Origin: JANQUM01 sp047630355
Lineage (GTDB): Bacteria; Bacteroidota; Bacteroidia; Cytophagales; Spirosomataceae
DNA: 57,357 bases
Reading direction: 5' to 3'
Assembly (NCBI GenBank): GCA_047630355.1
Contig: JBLHXN010000009.1
Span: forward strand, 1-57,357
Of the stretch, positions 8,134 through 16,982 are shown one piece after another. Positions within the stretch are counted from its first letter, which is position 1. Every line of letters starts with the position of its first letter. The notes under the pieces were generated by a model. That model worked only from the letters and a program-made list of their open reading frames with translations. It had not been told where the DNA came from and made no database searches. The position numbers were made by a program, and so were the translations under genes.

Positions 8134-8735
8134 TAATTAGAATTGGTTTGACTTGCTAAATATTTCCTCAAATCAGACGGTGTATCAAGATCAATGTTTC
8201 CGTCAGGAAAATCAATCCAAGTGGTATTGCTTTTATGTTTCATAATTACGCTTTTTGCTCCTTCGGCGTCATCTAATTCGAGAATGTCGTACAATACTTC
8301 ACGTTTGAATAAAGCCGGTATTCCGCCTGAATCTCCGTATCGGCAAGCTACTATTTTTACGGAGTCATCTGCCGCTTTTTCGATAAGTTTGTTAATTAAA
8401 TCCACAGTTACGTGTGGCATATCAACTGTGAGGACAATTACTGCTTCAAAGTTTTTCTCAACCATGTAAGAGCCAATCAAGCCCATTTTTATACTCGCAC
8501 CCATGCCTTTTTCCCAATTCGGATTGTCGATGAGCGTTACGGGCATTACCTCAAGTTCTGGCACGAAAGCAGCTTTATTGGCCCCAACAACCACGGTGAT
8601 TGGGTAACACTTTGTTTCTAAAGTTGTATCTATGATGTTCTTAATCAGGGTTTTACCATTAATCTCAATGGCTTGTTTTGGTACGCCCATCCGGCTCGAC
8701 TTTCCGGCGGCTAAAATTATGATAGCTACGTTCAT
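8133..8735 (-). CDS. MobA/MocA-like nucleotidyltransferase
   Basis: The 200-residue protein is a GT-A-fold NTP transferase. The N-terminal signature LAAGKSSRMGVPKQ is the nucleotide-binding loop of the MobA/MocA (molybdenum cofactor) type; VTVDMPHV and the C-terminal DLDTPSDL are also conserved. Members transfer CMP or GMP to molybdopterin, but many homologues have other substrates. No molybdenum gene is nearby; the partner is an acyltransferase gene overlapping by one base. I therefore give the family only and no gene name. Confidence 0.85.
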   Translation of the reverse strand: MNVAIIILAAGKSSRMGVPKQAIEINGKTLIKNIIDTTLETKCYPITVVVGANKAAFVPELEVMPVTLIDNPNWEKGMGASIKMGLIGSYMVEKNFEAVIVLTVDMPHVTVDLINKLIEKAADDSVKIVACRYGDSGGIPALFKREVLYDILELDDAEGAKSVIMKHKSNTTWIDFPDGNIDLDTPSDLRKYLASQTNSN

Positions 8736-8875
8736 TTATTTACTTTTATATTTCGTACTAAAAATACGTCCTCAGATAAGAAATACCCCGATTTTTCGTT
8801 AAGAATGGTATTCAAACGCGAATCGGCAACTTTCTGATTTATGAGGTTATCGTGCTTTCAATAAATAAAAATTCT

Positions 8876-9883
8876 ATGAAAAAGTTCAGCTTTTTAAGCG
8901 TAGCCACGCTTTTTATTTTCTGTGCATCCTGCAATAATGGAAAAGATGCCTCCCCAAAAGGACAAGCTTTCGAGATATACTTAGACTTTTGGAACACTAC
9001 CGGACGAAGCCCCGAAGTACGTTTTGATGAACAAAAAACTTCCCGCGAAATAAAGATTGACTTCTCGAAAAACTTCTCAGGACAAGCTCAGGGAAGTAGT
9101 TTTACTAAAGTAATCATTGATAATTTTCGGATTATTGACGATCAATCAAACAATTATAATATTGAAAAAATAACGGCTTTTGAGTTCCGTGATAATATAA
9201 ATAACTGGAAAGAAGATGTGGAGTTTACCATGGATTTCGGACAATCAGACGATATTAGCGTAGTGGTTGTGCTTGACCGAAGCGAATCTTTGGGACCTGA
9301 TTTCAAAAACGTGCAGACTTACGCCAGCAATTTTGTGAATAAGATTTTTACGGAACGTGCGAACGTCCGCATGGGAATCGTTGATTTTGCAGACGATATT
9401 CAGAGTTTACCCATCACCGCTAACAAACCTTCAATTCTTTCATATATTGACGGTTTAAAGCAAGGGAAGTTCACCACTTTGTACGGAGCAATGGATATCG
9501 GAATTAATATGTTGCAAGATGATGACGCCCAAAGCAAAGTACTGATTGTATTTACCGATGGAACGGATAATAATTCAAAATTCAGCATTACGCCGGACTT
9601 TCTTTTAAGTAAAATTCGGGGTGATAAAAATGCTTATAAAGTAAGTACTTTTACTATCGGTTTGGATGGTAAGGGCGGAATTGATAAACCCGTTCTGCAA
9701 AAACTTGCTTCTAACGGTGGCGTTTCGGAATTTCCCAAAAACGTAGCTCAATTGGAAGAGGTCTTCAATAAATTTGGTAAGGTTATTTCAAATGTTTACA
9801 ACTTAACTTACACCCGTAACCAACAAGCGATTCCCCGAAACCAGCCCGCAAAGCTCAAGTTTGTGATTCAGACTACTCGATAG
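8876..9883 (+). CDS. von Willebrand factor A domain lipoprotein
   Basis: This is a 335-residue envelope lipoprotein with a vWA fold. The ATG at 8876 is preferred over an upstream in-frame GTG (8852), because it puts a clean signal peptide at the N-terminus with lipobox CASC (lipidated Cys19). The MIDAS metal site is complete: DRSES, a Thr in the TTLYGAMD segment and FTDGTDNN. vWA lipoproteins bind protein partners in a metal-dependent way; no partner is evident here. Its 3' end overlaps the convergent lysoplasmalogenase-like gene by 11 bp. Confidence 0.88.
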   Translation: MKKFSFLSVATLFIFCASCNNGKDASPKGQAFEIYLDFWNTTGRSPEVRFDEQKTSREIKIDFSKNFSGQAQGSSFTKVIIDNFRIIDDQSNNYNIEKITAFEFRDNINNWKEDVEFTMDFGQSDDISVVVVLDRSESLGPDFKNVQTYASNFVNKIFTERANVRMGIVDFADDIQSLPITANKPSILSYIDGLKQGKFTTLYGAMDIGINMLQDDDAQSKVLIVFTDGTDNNSKFSITPDFLLSKIRGDKNAYKVSTFTIGLDGKGGIDKPVLQKLASNGGVSEFPKNVAQLEEVFNKFGKVISNVYNLTYTRNQQAIPRNQPAKLKFVIQTTR

Positions 9884-10520
9884 AACTTGAATCAGAAAAA
9901 ATCTTGAGATACGCCTTGGTGATGAATAGCTGAGCCACACCGTAAGTACTCATAATTAGTAACGTAGGAAACGGAATATCGCCGACAAATTTATTAATGG
10001 CAATCAGCGAGTCAGAAATTATGAATAAGACTGCCCCAAGTGGCAGTAAATACATTGTTCGATTTTTGAATTGAACGGAACTTCCCATTATTCCCATTGC
10101 CGTGATGACGAGCATATAAACAAACACGGGTAACAAAAAATCTGCGGGAACGTTGGGCCTTAAAACCGTGAAGAAAAATACCGTAACAATCAGCAAGAAA
10201 GCAACGATAATAACGGGCTTGAACGCAGCCTTTCTCCGAAATATGTTTATGTAAAATATATGCGTAAGCAGAAAACTTCCGAGCCCGAACAGGAAAAGGT
10301 GTGGGACGCCGATCATCAGAAAAACATCACCCAACAGTGAAAAGCTGAGGGCAGTAATAAATTGCCAATTCTTCAAAAAACCTTTACTAGCGACTAATAG
10401 AATCAACGAAGAAACGATTACCGGTTTCAGAAAGTATACGCCAAGCGTGTACCCAAATTCTCCGGCAATAATTTCTGCGATTAATATAGTAAGGTAGGCG
10501 ATGACAAACTTTCTACTCAT
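9873..10520 (-). CDS. Lysoplasmalogenase-like membrane protein (YhhN/TMEM86 family)
   Basis: The 215-residue protein has about eight hydrophobic membrane segments. The family signature is visible as LLGDVFLM in the first half and ISDSLIAINKF in the second, each with the conserved acidic residue. Some relatives hydrolyse the vinyl-ether bond of lysoplasmalogens; the activity of bacterial YhhN proteins is less certain. The start codon overlaps the stop of the upstream nucleotidase by one base (TGATG), indicating coupling. The 3' end overlaps the convergent vWA gene. Confidence 0.87.
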   Translation of the reverse strand: MSRKFVIAYLTILIAEIIAGEFGYTLGVYFLKPVIVSSLILLVASKGFLKNWQFITALSFSLLGDVFLMIGVPHLFLFGLGSFLLTHIFYINIFRRKAAFKPVIIVAFLLIVTVFFFTVLRPNVPADFLLPVFVYMLVITAMGIMGSSVQFKNRTMYLLPLGAVLFIISDSLIAINKFVGDIPFPTLLIMSTYGVAQLFITKAYLKIFSDSSSIE

Positions 10521-11047
10521 CAGAGAAGAATTTCGGCAATCTCATCCCAGTGCGATACGCGGGTGTATTTTTTGACCTGCTGATTGTGCATAGCGTTAAA
10601 AAGTAATTTTGTTTCGCCTTCAAAATAATCTAGATTTTTAGTGTGGTCGTCAATCATGACGTCGGCTTTAATCATGTGTTTATAACCGCAAAAAACCATT
10701 TTTTGCCATTCTACATACGGAAAGTGCTCGTTGAGCCAATATACTTTTTCGTCCAGCGATGAAGGGAATTCCGTTGCCGCCGAAACGATGTAAACGTCAT
10801 GTTCTTTGTAGAGTTTCTCAATAACTTCGGATGCATTTTCTTTAACCGCAAGGTTTCGGAAAAAGCCAGGTTTGCTTATTTCTTTTCTGACTTCTAAATA
10901 GTTGTCGGCTTTGAAAATATCTGCGAATGAGTTTTTGTCAAAATCGCTTTTCTCAAATTTAGTTTTGAACAAGTTGTTGTAGGTTTCCAGTATTTTCAAA
11001 CCGGTTTCTGCCATGACATCGTCCATGTCAATTAGTATTCTTTTCAT
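10520..11047 (-). CDS. 5'(3')-deoxyribonucleotidase-like HAD phosphatase
   Basis: The family dephosphorylates deoxynucleoside monophosphates. The 175-residue protein has HAD motif I as DMDDVMAE, motif II as the Ser in IVSAATEF, and motif IV as MIDDHTKN. A capped insertion between motifs I and II contains GFFRNLAV, typical of NT5C-type enzymes. No signal peptide is seen, so it is cytoplasmic. It is the first gene of a two-gene unit with the lysoplasmalogenase-like gene. Confidence 0.88.
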   Translation of the reverse strand: MKRILIDMDDVMAETGLKILETYNNLFKTKFEKSDFDKNSFADIFKADNYLEVRKEISKPGFFRNLAVKENASEVIEKLYKEHDVYIVSAATEFPSSLDEKVYWLNEHFPYVEWQKMVFCGYKHMIKADVMIDDHTKNLDYFEGETKLLFNAMHNQQVKKYTRVSHWDEIAEILL

Positions 11048-11092
11048 TTGTGTAGATTTAGTGAATGTTTACTATTCTCAAACTTAAACAAA

Positions 11093-11117
11093 AAATCCGA
11101 GGCACGACCTCGGATTT
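11093..11117 (-). terminator. Rho-independent terminator after the TonB receptor
   Basis: AAATCCGAGG pairs perfectly with CCTCGGATTT around the loop CACGA, with T-runs on both sides. It lies 50 bp past the stop of the minus-strand TonB receptor gene and before the nucleotidase start, so it should end receptor transcription. Confidence 0.85.
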
Positions 11118-11166
11118 TTGCATTTACACCAATATGAATTAAGCTGAATACTTATTCATAAATTCT

Positions 11167-14061
11167 TTAAAGTCGGTAACTCAAACCAAGACTGAACGTG
11201 CGACCTGGGCTGATTGAGCTAAAGGTTGCATCTTTAGTTTCGAATGATTTGTAGTTTACTTCCATTTTATCGTTAAGAAGGTTTGTTGCTCTTACGTCAA
11301 CACTAAATCGGTCGTCAGTGCCAATTTTTTTGTTAAAACTGAAGTTCAGGCTGTTGAAAGGAACTGAGTAAACGTCTGGTGATAAGCCTATTCCAACAAT
11401 TGTCAGCGTAGATCCCTTTACGTTGTAAAACAAACCTACGTTTACCGCTTTGTCAATGTTGTTGTAAGTCAAACCTGCATTGATAACGAAGGGTGATTGT
11501 CCCGCCATTTGGCGTTTGTTACTAATTACCTGATCAGTTTTCTCAAAGTTTTTACGGGCCAAAAATTCCACGTTAGACATGGTAATTTCGGATTGTAGGT
11601 ACGTGAGGTTTCCGTTTACTGCGAAATTAGATAACCGTTCAGAAGCAAAACCTAATGTGTGATTGAACTCAAATTCAAGTCCTAAGATGCGTCCGTTACC
11701 AACGTTTCTTGGTTGAAACTCAGAGCTGGTTTGCTGCTCAGGAATCCGAACCAATTCAATTGGGTTTAGGAAATGCTTATAGAAAACACTTGCCGAAATC
11801 AACTGGCCACCCTCAAGGTATTTCTCAACTCGAAGGTCGATGTTGTCAATATTAGTTTCTTTCAGGTTACCGTCCCAGGCCGGATATTGGAACAAACTAC
11901 CGTTGAAAATACGGTTGGTAATCGGGTCAATGATTTGAGCAAATGAAAGCTCTTTGAACGAAGGACGGGCGATTGTCTTCGTGTAACTCAACCGGACATT
12001 TGTTTTCTCATCAAGTTGGTAAATGAAGTTAATACTTGGAAACAGGTTGATAGAATTGATTACTTCTTCGTTTACCAAATTCTTCCCGTTTTCAACATCA
12101 CCGCTGGCAAACTTTTGGTCACGACCGGTGTGGCGTTGCACGTATCTTTCAACTCGTACTCCCAAAATAGTCTTTAGTCTATTATTCAAAGACATTTCGT
12201 TTGAGGCGTAAACGCCCGTATTGTTAATATCAGAATTATACTGGTTCGGATTTGGGTCGTTGTTACCTGATTGGTAGTAAATATTATTTGTACCACTCGG
12301 ATAAATGTTCTGCGGAGAAAGCACTTGAGAAGGATCGGCCGAATCCCAGGATTGTCTACCGAAGAACTGTACATCGAAGAATTTGATTTCGTAATCACGC
12401 TGCTTATACAAATGACTGAATCCAAATTTTAGGCGGGCATCGTTGCCTTTGAACGTATAATTACGATTTACATCAACCTTTCCGGTGTAGTTTACTTCGT
12501 TTAGGTAACGCCATATTCTTGACGGATTTCCACCTGCACCGGCGTTGAATGATGTCTTTGTATCTGTAACCGTAAATGCGGTTTTCCTGATGTCAGGATC
12601 GTACGAAGTAGAGAAAGTCGGAGATAGCTTCCAGTCAATCTGCCATTTATTATCACCGAAGCGGTGAACGCCATTCAGTAAGATATTTGTCAACGAACGC
12701 TGGTTATATTCTAAGTTATCAGATGTCGCGAAATAACCGGATTGTCCTACGGCTGAATCGTCGTTGTCAATATTGAATTTACCCGCTCTGCTTTCGCCGT
12801 TTTGCAAACGCATTGCTGTTAACCTTATTTTAGAATTCGCCGACTTGATGGCAATTCCTCCCAATGAGCCAATTAAAACGTTGTTCTCGCTAAATTCACC
12901 TTGCTGAATGGTTGCGTAACGAAGTTCATTCACTGTTGGGTCAATAAACCGTTGGTACTCGCCGTAAGTTACGTCGTCGTAGTAGCGTTCGTCAGATTTG
13001 TAAGAAAGCGAGAAAATGTAACCTAACTTTAAATTTCTTCCGCTGTTTTTAAATATGTCAAGCTGGTCACCCGCTGATATATTTAACCCGTAATTCATGG
13101 CATTACGCTGACGCTTTGCGGCGAGCGTAGGATTAAATGACCGTACGAAAGAGTTTACTTCTCCATCCGAACTACCGCTGATAGGCGTTGGAATAACAGC
13201 GTTGTTGGCTAATGCTGGTAACGCACGCGTTCCGTCGTCGTAACCCAGCCAATCCGTTTTGCCACCTTCGTACGAAAGTGCATTTGGGTTAAAGTGCATC
13301 GAAGGGTTAAAACCTCCGGAAACTGAAACGGCGAATAATTTTCTCTCAGGAAAATCCTTAGTTTCTACGTTTAATAATCCACCCGTAAAATCCGCAGATT
13401 GCTCGGCGGTAAAGTTTTTAGAAACAACAATATTGTCAATCAGGTTAGTGGGGAAAATATCCATTTGAACCGTGTTCATATCCGGGTCAAGTCCGGGAAT
13501 ATCGACGTTGTTTAACGTAGTTTTAGAATAACGATCTCCCAAGCCACGGATATAAATGTACTTTCCGCCTTCAATCGAAACGCCGGTAATCCGCTTTGCT
13601 GCTTCCACGGCAGTGTTATCACCAATTTGTCTAATCTTGGCGGCAGAAATTCCGTCTAACATTACGTTCGATTTCTTCCGAATCATGTTAAGAGCTTCTT
13701 CGGTTGTGCGTAGGAGTGAAGCTCTCACCACAACTTCTTCGAGCATCTTATTGTCTTCTTCTAAAAGGATATCGTCTAAGACTTTCGTCTCGTTTGCTTT
13801 CACGGAAATTTCAGAAATCTTGGTGGTTTTGAAACCAATGTACCCGATTTCGATCATGTAAGTGCCCGGTGTCACATCAAAAGAGAAGGTACCGTCTAAA
13901 TCTGTAAAGACCGCCTTGTTTGTTTCAAGAACTTTTACCGTCGCTCCAATGGCGGCTTCGGCAGTTGTTTTTTCGATAATTCTACCTCTAATTTTGCCGC
14001 TTTGAGCAAAAGACGCTACCGTAAGAAGGGTAAGCAGAATTGTTGAATAAAATTTATTCAT
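11167..14061 (-). CDS. TonB-dependent outer-membrane receptor
   Basis: This is a 964-residue outer-membrane receptor for energised uptake. Order of parts: signal peptide (1-19, ending ASFAQS), a carboxypeptidase-regulatory-like beta-sandwich (about 23-110), a plug domain with YIYIRGLGDRYS and a GLLNVETK segment, then a long beta-barrel ending in LGLSYRL. The plug resembles the receptors with an IRGLGxRY motif rather than siderophore types. It is downstream of a beta-helix lipoprotein gene on the same strand, separated by 84 bp containing a strong hairpin. No promoter motif was found in that gap, so expression probably depends on read-through. The substrate is unknown. Confidence 0.93.
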   Translation of the reverse strand: MNKFYSTILLTLLTVASFAQSGKIRGRIIEKTTAEAAIGATVKVLETNKAVFTDLDGTFSFDVTPGTYMIEIGYIGFKTTKISEISVKANETKVLDDILLEEDNKMLEEVVVRASLLRTTEEALNMIRKKSNVMLDGISAAKIRQIGDNTAVEAAKRITGVSIEGGKYIYIRGLGDRYSKTTLNNVDIPGLDPDMNTVQMDIFPTNLIDNIVVSKNFTAEQSADFTGGLLNVETKDFPERKLFAVSVSGGFNPSMHFNPNALSYEGGKTDWLGYDDGTRALPALANNAVIPTPISGSSDGEVNSFVRSFNPTLAAKRQRNAMNYGLNISAGDQLDIFKNSGRNLKLGYIFSLSYKSDERYYDDVTYGEYQRFIDPTVNELRYATIQQGEFSENNVLIGSLGGIAIKSANSKIRLTAMRLQNGESRAGKFNIDNDDSAVGQSGYFATSDNLEYNQRSLTNILLNGVHRFGDNKWQIDWKLSPTFSTSYDPDIRKTAFTVTDTKTSFNAGAGGNPSRIWRYLNEVNYTGKVDVNRNYTFKGNDARLKFGFSHLYKQRDYEIKFFDVQFFGRQSWDSADPSQVLSPQNIYPSGTNNIYYQSGNNDPNPNQYNSDINNTGVYASNEMSLNNRLKTILGVRVERYVQRHTGRDQKFASGDVENGKNLVNEEVINSINLFPSINFIYQLDEKTNVRLSYTKTIARPSFKELSFAQIIDPITNRIFNGSLFQYPAWDGNLKETNIDNIDLRVEKYLEGGQLISASVFYKHFLNPIELVRIPEQQTSSEFQPRNVGNGRILGLEFEFNHTLGFASERLSNFAVNGNLTYLQSEITMSNVEFLARKNFEKTDQVISNKRQMAGQSPFVINAGLTYNNIDKAVNVGLFYNVKGSTLTIVGIGLSPDVYSVPFNSLNFSFNKKIGTDDRFSVDVRATNLLNDKMEVNYKSFETKDATFSSISPGRTFSLGLSYRL

Positions 14062-14104
14062 TGTAGTATTTTAAAGTATTCAGAGAGTATTGGTGTATAT
14101 AGAA

Positions 14105-14134
14105 AAGAAGCAGAGACTTTAGTCTCTGCTTCTT
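14105..14134 (-). terminator. Strong intercistronic hairpin (terminator or attenuator)
   Basis: A perfect 14-bp stem (14105-14118 with 14121-14134) with a two-base loop lies 11 bp past the lipoprotein stop. On the minus strand it is followed by TTTTCTATATAC. It lies between two genes that appear co-directional and without a second promoter, so it may let only part of the transcripts continue into the receptor gene. Confidence 0.8.
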
Positions 14135-14145
14135 AGTAATTCAGA

Positions 14146-15591
14146 TTATTTAAGCACATCGGCTTTAGCAGCCCAAGTCCAGTTAAATTTAGAAAGGTCA
14201 GCCGTATTTGTTTTGCCAGCTTTAACGCCCGCAGGAATCGCTCCGTTCACGTTATTAGCTAAATTGACAGCTAAAACATCTATAAAAATATCGGTAAAAG
14301 TTACTCTCGGAGCAGTTACGCGATTAATTACCTGCGTCGCACCAACTCCTTTAAAGTAGATACTTTTTAAATCAACAATCGAATTTGCATCGGTATTGAT
14401 CAAATCTCCGGCGTTAGCAGCATTCACCCAACCATTCATAATTTGGTGTCCGGCGGCGTAAGAACCTTCCGGTCCGTCTAACTCGAAGTTGTGATCTTCA
14501 GGAGTAATGATTGCAAAGTTATCAAGTGTACCAGACCAAGATTGGTCGGTGTCAATAGCATCATCTCCAACATTCCACACAACTGCGTTTTTAACGCTTA
14601 CTTTTCCACCGAAGAATTCGATTCCGTCATCCTGATTGGCAACTATCTCAATATTCTCGATAACAGTTCCGCTTCCAACACCACCAAGCGTAAGGCCGTT
14701 GATTTCGTTACCGTTACCAATATTAGCACCGCCGTGACGAATCGAAACGTACTTGATCGATCCAGAATTATCGGCGTCGTCAATTCCGCCGTACAAGCCG
14801 TTTTGGTCTGAAGTTGGAATGCCTTCAATTTGAGCTTCGCTCACATCACCTGATGCGTTTGAAGCTGAGATTTTAGCTTTTCCCAAAACTATTACGCCAC
14901 CCCATAATCCGTTTATTGTAGGAGCCAGGTTCGGGCTTACAAATCTACCGGCAGCGATGTCTTCTGGAGAAATTTCGTCCGCAACTGAGGTAAAGATGAT
15001 TGGAAGTGTTGCGGTTCCGTTGGCGTTTAATTTAGCACCACGGGCAATTAACAGAGCGGTTGCGTTTGCCCCAATTCCAGCTCTTCCTTTGATAATGACG
15101 CCCGGCTGAATAGTTAATGTAGCACCACTTGTTACAGTAATTCTTCCGCCCAAAATGTATGTTTTACCGGTTTCCCAAGTGGCGTCTGTTGAAATATTAG
15201 TGGTTAATGTAAAGACTTTTACCTCACCAACAATTGTGATTACGTAAGTTGCAGAAGATTTCTGACCCTGACTATCAGTAATGTCAAGCGTGATTGATCC
15301 GGCACCAGCAGTAGTGCCCGCGTCAAAATTAATCGATACGGTATTTCCTACTATGGTACCGCTTGGGTTTTTGACTGTTACGCCAGTAGCAGTAGTAATG
15401 TAGTTTGCAGAAACGTTAGGATCTTTGGCGACGTTGAATGTAACCGTTTGATCTTTCGCAGCAAAAGGAACTTCAGTACTTAGAGTACCTAATGTTACAC
15501 TTGGAGCTGTGAATACTTCTTCTTTCTCGCAAGAGAGAAAACTCAAAGAAGCTATCGCTAAAAATGATACGTAAAGAGAGACTTTTTTCAT
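14146..15591 (-). CDS. Surface lipoprotein with Ig-like N-terminus and beta-helix
   Basis: The 481-residue protein starts with a lipoprotein signal (lipobox FLSC, near residue 20). Residues about 30-125 are Thr/Val-rich and resemble an Ig-like or cadherin-like domain. From about residue 130 onwards there are repeated turns such as GTVIENIEI, DDGIEFFGG and VSVKNAVVW, as in right-handed parallel beta-helix proteins. Proteins of this kind are often found beside TonB receptors in this phylum. It precedes the TonB receptor at 11167-14061 and is likely its surface partner. It has its own promoter at 15624-15656. Ligand unknown. Confidence 0.85.
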   Translation of the reverse strand: MKKVSLYVSFLAIASLSFLSCEKEEVFTAPSVTLGTLSTEVPFAAKDQTVTFNVAKDPNVSANYITTATGVTVKNPSGTIVGNTVSINFDAGTTAGAGSITLDITDSQGQKSSATYVITIVGEVKVFTLTTNISTDATWETGKTYILGGRITVTSGATLTIQPGVIIKGRAGIGANATALLIARGAKLNANGTATLPIIFTSVADEISPEDIAAGRFVSPNLAPTINGLWGGVIVLGKAKISASNASGDVSEAQIEGIPTSDQNGLYGGIDDADNSGSIKYVSIRHGGANIGNGNEINGLTLGGVGSGTVIENIEIVANQDDGIEFFGGKVSVKNAVVWNVGDDAIDTDQSWSGTLDNFAIITPEDHNFELDGPEGSYAAGHQIMNGWVNAANAGDLINTDANSIVDLKSIYFKGVGATQVINRVTAPRVTFTDIFIDVLAVNLANNVNGAIPAGVKAGKTNTADLSKFNWTWAAKADVLK

Positions 15592-15623
15592 CGTTTAGAT
15601 TTAATTTGGTTTTTAAGACGATG

Positions 15624-15656
15624 CAAAAGTAGAAACCTTAAATTGAACGAAATCAA
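15624..15656 (-). promoter_or_regulatory. Promoter of the beta-helix lipoprotein gene
   Basis: On the minus strand TTGA (15653-15656) is followed after 21 bp by TACTTTTG (15624-15631), a full match to the Bacteroidota TTTG-N19/21-TAnnTTTG pattern with one change in the -33 part. The start codon is 32 bp downstream of the -7 element. Confidence 0.75.
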
Positions 15657-15845
15657 GAGTATTGTTTAAGGCTTTGTTAATTCAGTAGCTCATTCTTAAT
15701 ACTGAGTTAATACGAACGCAAACTTTTTTCAGCTTTTACTTGAAATAAGCGTGCAGGTGCGTAAAGTGACATTACGCCTATATTATTAAGTACATGTTTA
15801 TAATTTGGTAATGTTAAAATTCTGCAGTTTGGTAGAGAATGATTC

Positions 15846-15853
15846 TACTTTTG
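15846..15853 (+). promoter_or_regulatory. Candidate -7 element for the 48-aa gene
   Basis: TACTTTTG fits TAnnTTTG and lies 47 bp before the ATG of the small gene. A TTTG lies upstream but only 14 bp away, closer than usual. The rest of the 309-bp gap (15592-15900) holds the divergent promoter and nothing else that I can recognise. Confidence 0.55.
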
Positions 15854-15900
15854 ATGCGTCATTCAAATGAAAGACATTCAAACTAAAACCTTGTACAAGT

Positions 15901-16047
15901 ATGAAAGCAGAAGATTTTTTTTGCCCCTATTTTGGATTTATTGAAGAGAGAGAAGAAATGGACGGAGTTGATTTTCCGGAACCGGAAACGGAAAAACCGA
16001 TCAGAGAAGATGATTATTACGAAAGAGTAAGCATCGAAGAAAAATAA
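15901..16047 (+). CDS. Small acidic protein (48 aa)
   Basis: The frame runs from ATG 15901 to TAA 16045-16047 and encodes 48 residues with many Glu and Asp and few Lys. Recognisable patches are DFFCPYFGFIEE at the N-terminus and DDYYERVSIEE near the end. There is no signal peptide or membrane segment, so it is probably cytoplasmic. A TAnnTTTG promoter lies upstream and a terminator hairpin begins 3 bp after the stop, so it looks like a monocistronic gene. I do not recognise a family. The neat packaging between promoter and terminator is the main support. Confidence 0.65.
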   Translation: MKAEDFFCPYFGFIEEREEMDGVDFPEPETEKPIREDDYYERVSIEEK

Positions 16048-16049
16048 AA

Positions 16050-16077
16050 AAGGTTTCCCAAGTGACTGGGAAACCTT
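16050..16077. terminator. Bidirectional terminator
   Basis: AAGGTTTCCCA (16050-16060) pairs with TGGGAAACCTT (16067-16077), loop AGTGAC, flanked by A- and T-rich runs. It lies between the 48-aa gene on the plus strand and the beta-barrel gene on the minus strand and can serve both. Confidence 0.85.
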
Positions 16078-16097
16078 CAATTTTAACACAGAAGTTT

Positions 16098-16934
16098 TTA
16101 AAACTTTCTGAAAATACCGAGATTATAAGACCGCGAAAAGGGTGTATTGTTCGAACCAAGAGCACCAATAGTACTTATCGTAACACCGTACTTTTCGGGG
16201 ACAAACTCGTACAGAAATTTCAGACCGGCACCGTTGAAGGATTGACGGTCAAGAAAGGACGCAGACTTAGAGAAAACTTCGTCGTCTGTCAGGAAGAAAT
16301 TACTGTCGTTCTGTATCGGCCGATTAAAATCTAACGTACCTATCAAATAACTGTACTTGAAGATTTTATAGCCTAATTCTCCCGATAATCTTACGAAATT
16401 ACTGTGCTTGTTTGTTCTTAAACCAAGCCCGCCGGAAGCGTAGAAGTATAGCTTCTTTGTTCCGCTACCGATTGAGAAGTAGGGATAAAAAGTGGAGGCG
16501 GCGAAACCGGTGCGAAGTCCCAAATCCAGATTTTCGGCTCTGGTTTCGGCTTCGTAAGTCAAACCGACTGCCATAGATGACGATTTTGTGGGAAGCTGGT
16601 ACTTCAACGAAAACGATAAGTTTCCGAGTCCGTCAAACCTTGAAGTTTCCCCATTCTCGGTAATCGTGTAGTTTTTCACCGGCAAAATCGCCGTAACTCC
16701 AAGGTTCGGCAATAAACCAAAGTCGAGGTATAGCTGATACGTATTATCAATTGTCTTCCTGCCCGCATCAACGAGGTTACCTTTGTATCGTACCTGATCG
16801 AAGTATAATCCTGAGTATCCCGCCTGAATGAATCCATCGTTCACTTTCTGAACCCACGGACTCTGACCTTTGCCCGATAAAAAAAATAGTAAGAATACGC
16901 AGCACAGCCAGGCATCTCGGTAATTGTATGTCAT
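16098..16934 (-). CDS. Outer-membrane beta-barrel protein (phenol-pathway MetA-like fold)
   Basis: The 278-residue protein has a signal peptide ending SGKGQS (about residue 24) and alternating amphipathic strands, ending in the typical C-terminal Phe (IFRKF). Pieces such as LGVTAILPVKNY and GLGNLSFSLKYQ resemble the transporter-like barrels annotated as 'MetA-pathway of phenol degradation', a name that says little about function. It has its own terminator and appears monocistronic. Family assignment is by general appearance only. Confidence 0.7.
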   Translation of the reverse strand: MTYNYRDAWLCCVFLLFFLSGKGQSPWVQKVNDGFIQAGYSGLYFDQVRYKGNLVDAGRKTIDNTYQLYLDFGLLPNLGVTAILPVKNYTITENGETSRFDGLGNLSFSLKYQLPTKSSSMAVGLTYEAETRAENLDLGLRTGFAASTFYPYFSIGSGTKKLYFYASGGLGLRTNKHSNFVRLSGELGYKIFKYSYLIGTLDFNRPIQNDSNFFLTDDEVFSKSASFLDRQSFNGAGLKFLYEFVPEKYGVTISTIGALGSNNTPFSRSYNLGIFRKF

Positions 16935-16982
16935 TTCAGTAATTATATTTCTTGAATTAACGCAAATCGCAGTAGGCGGGAT

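Noticed and set aside
8133..8735. Naming the nucleotidyltransferase mobA or mocA
   Set aside because: Only the general fold is recognisable, and no molybdenum-cofactor gene is in the neighbourhood.
8852..8875. Longer start for the vWA lipoprotein
   Set aside because: The GTG at 8852 would add eight residues ahead of an otherwise normal lipoprotein signal peptide.
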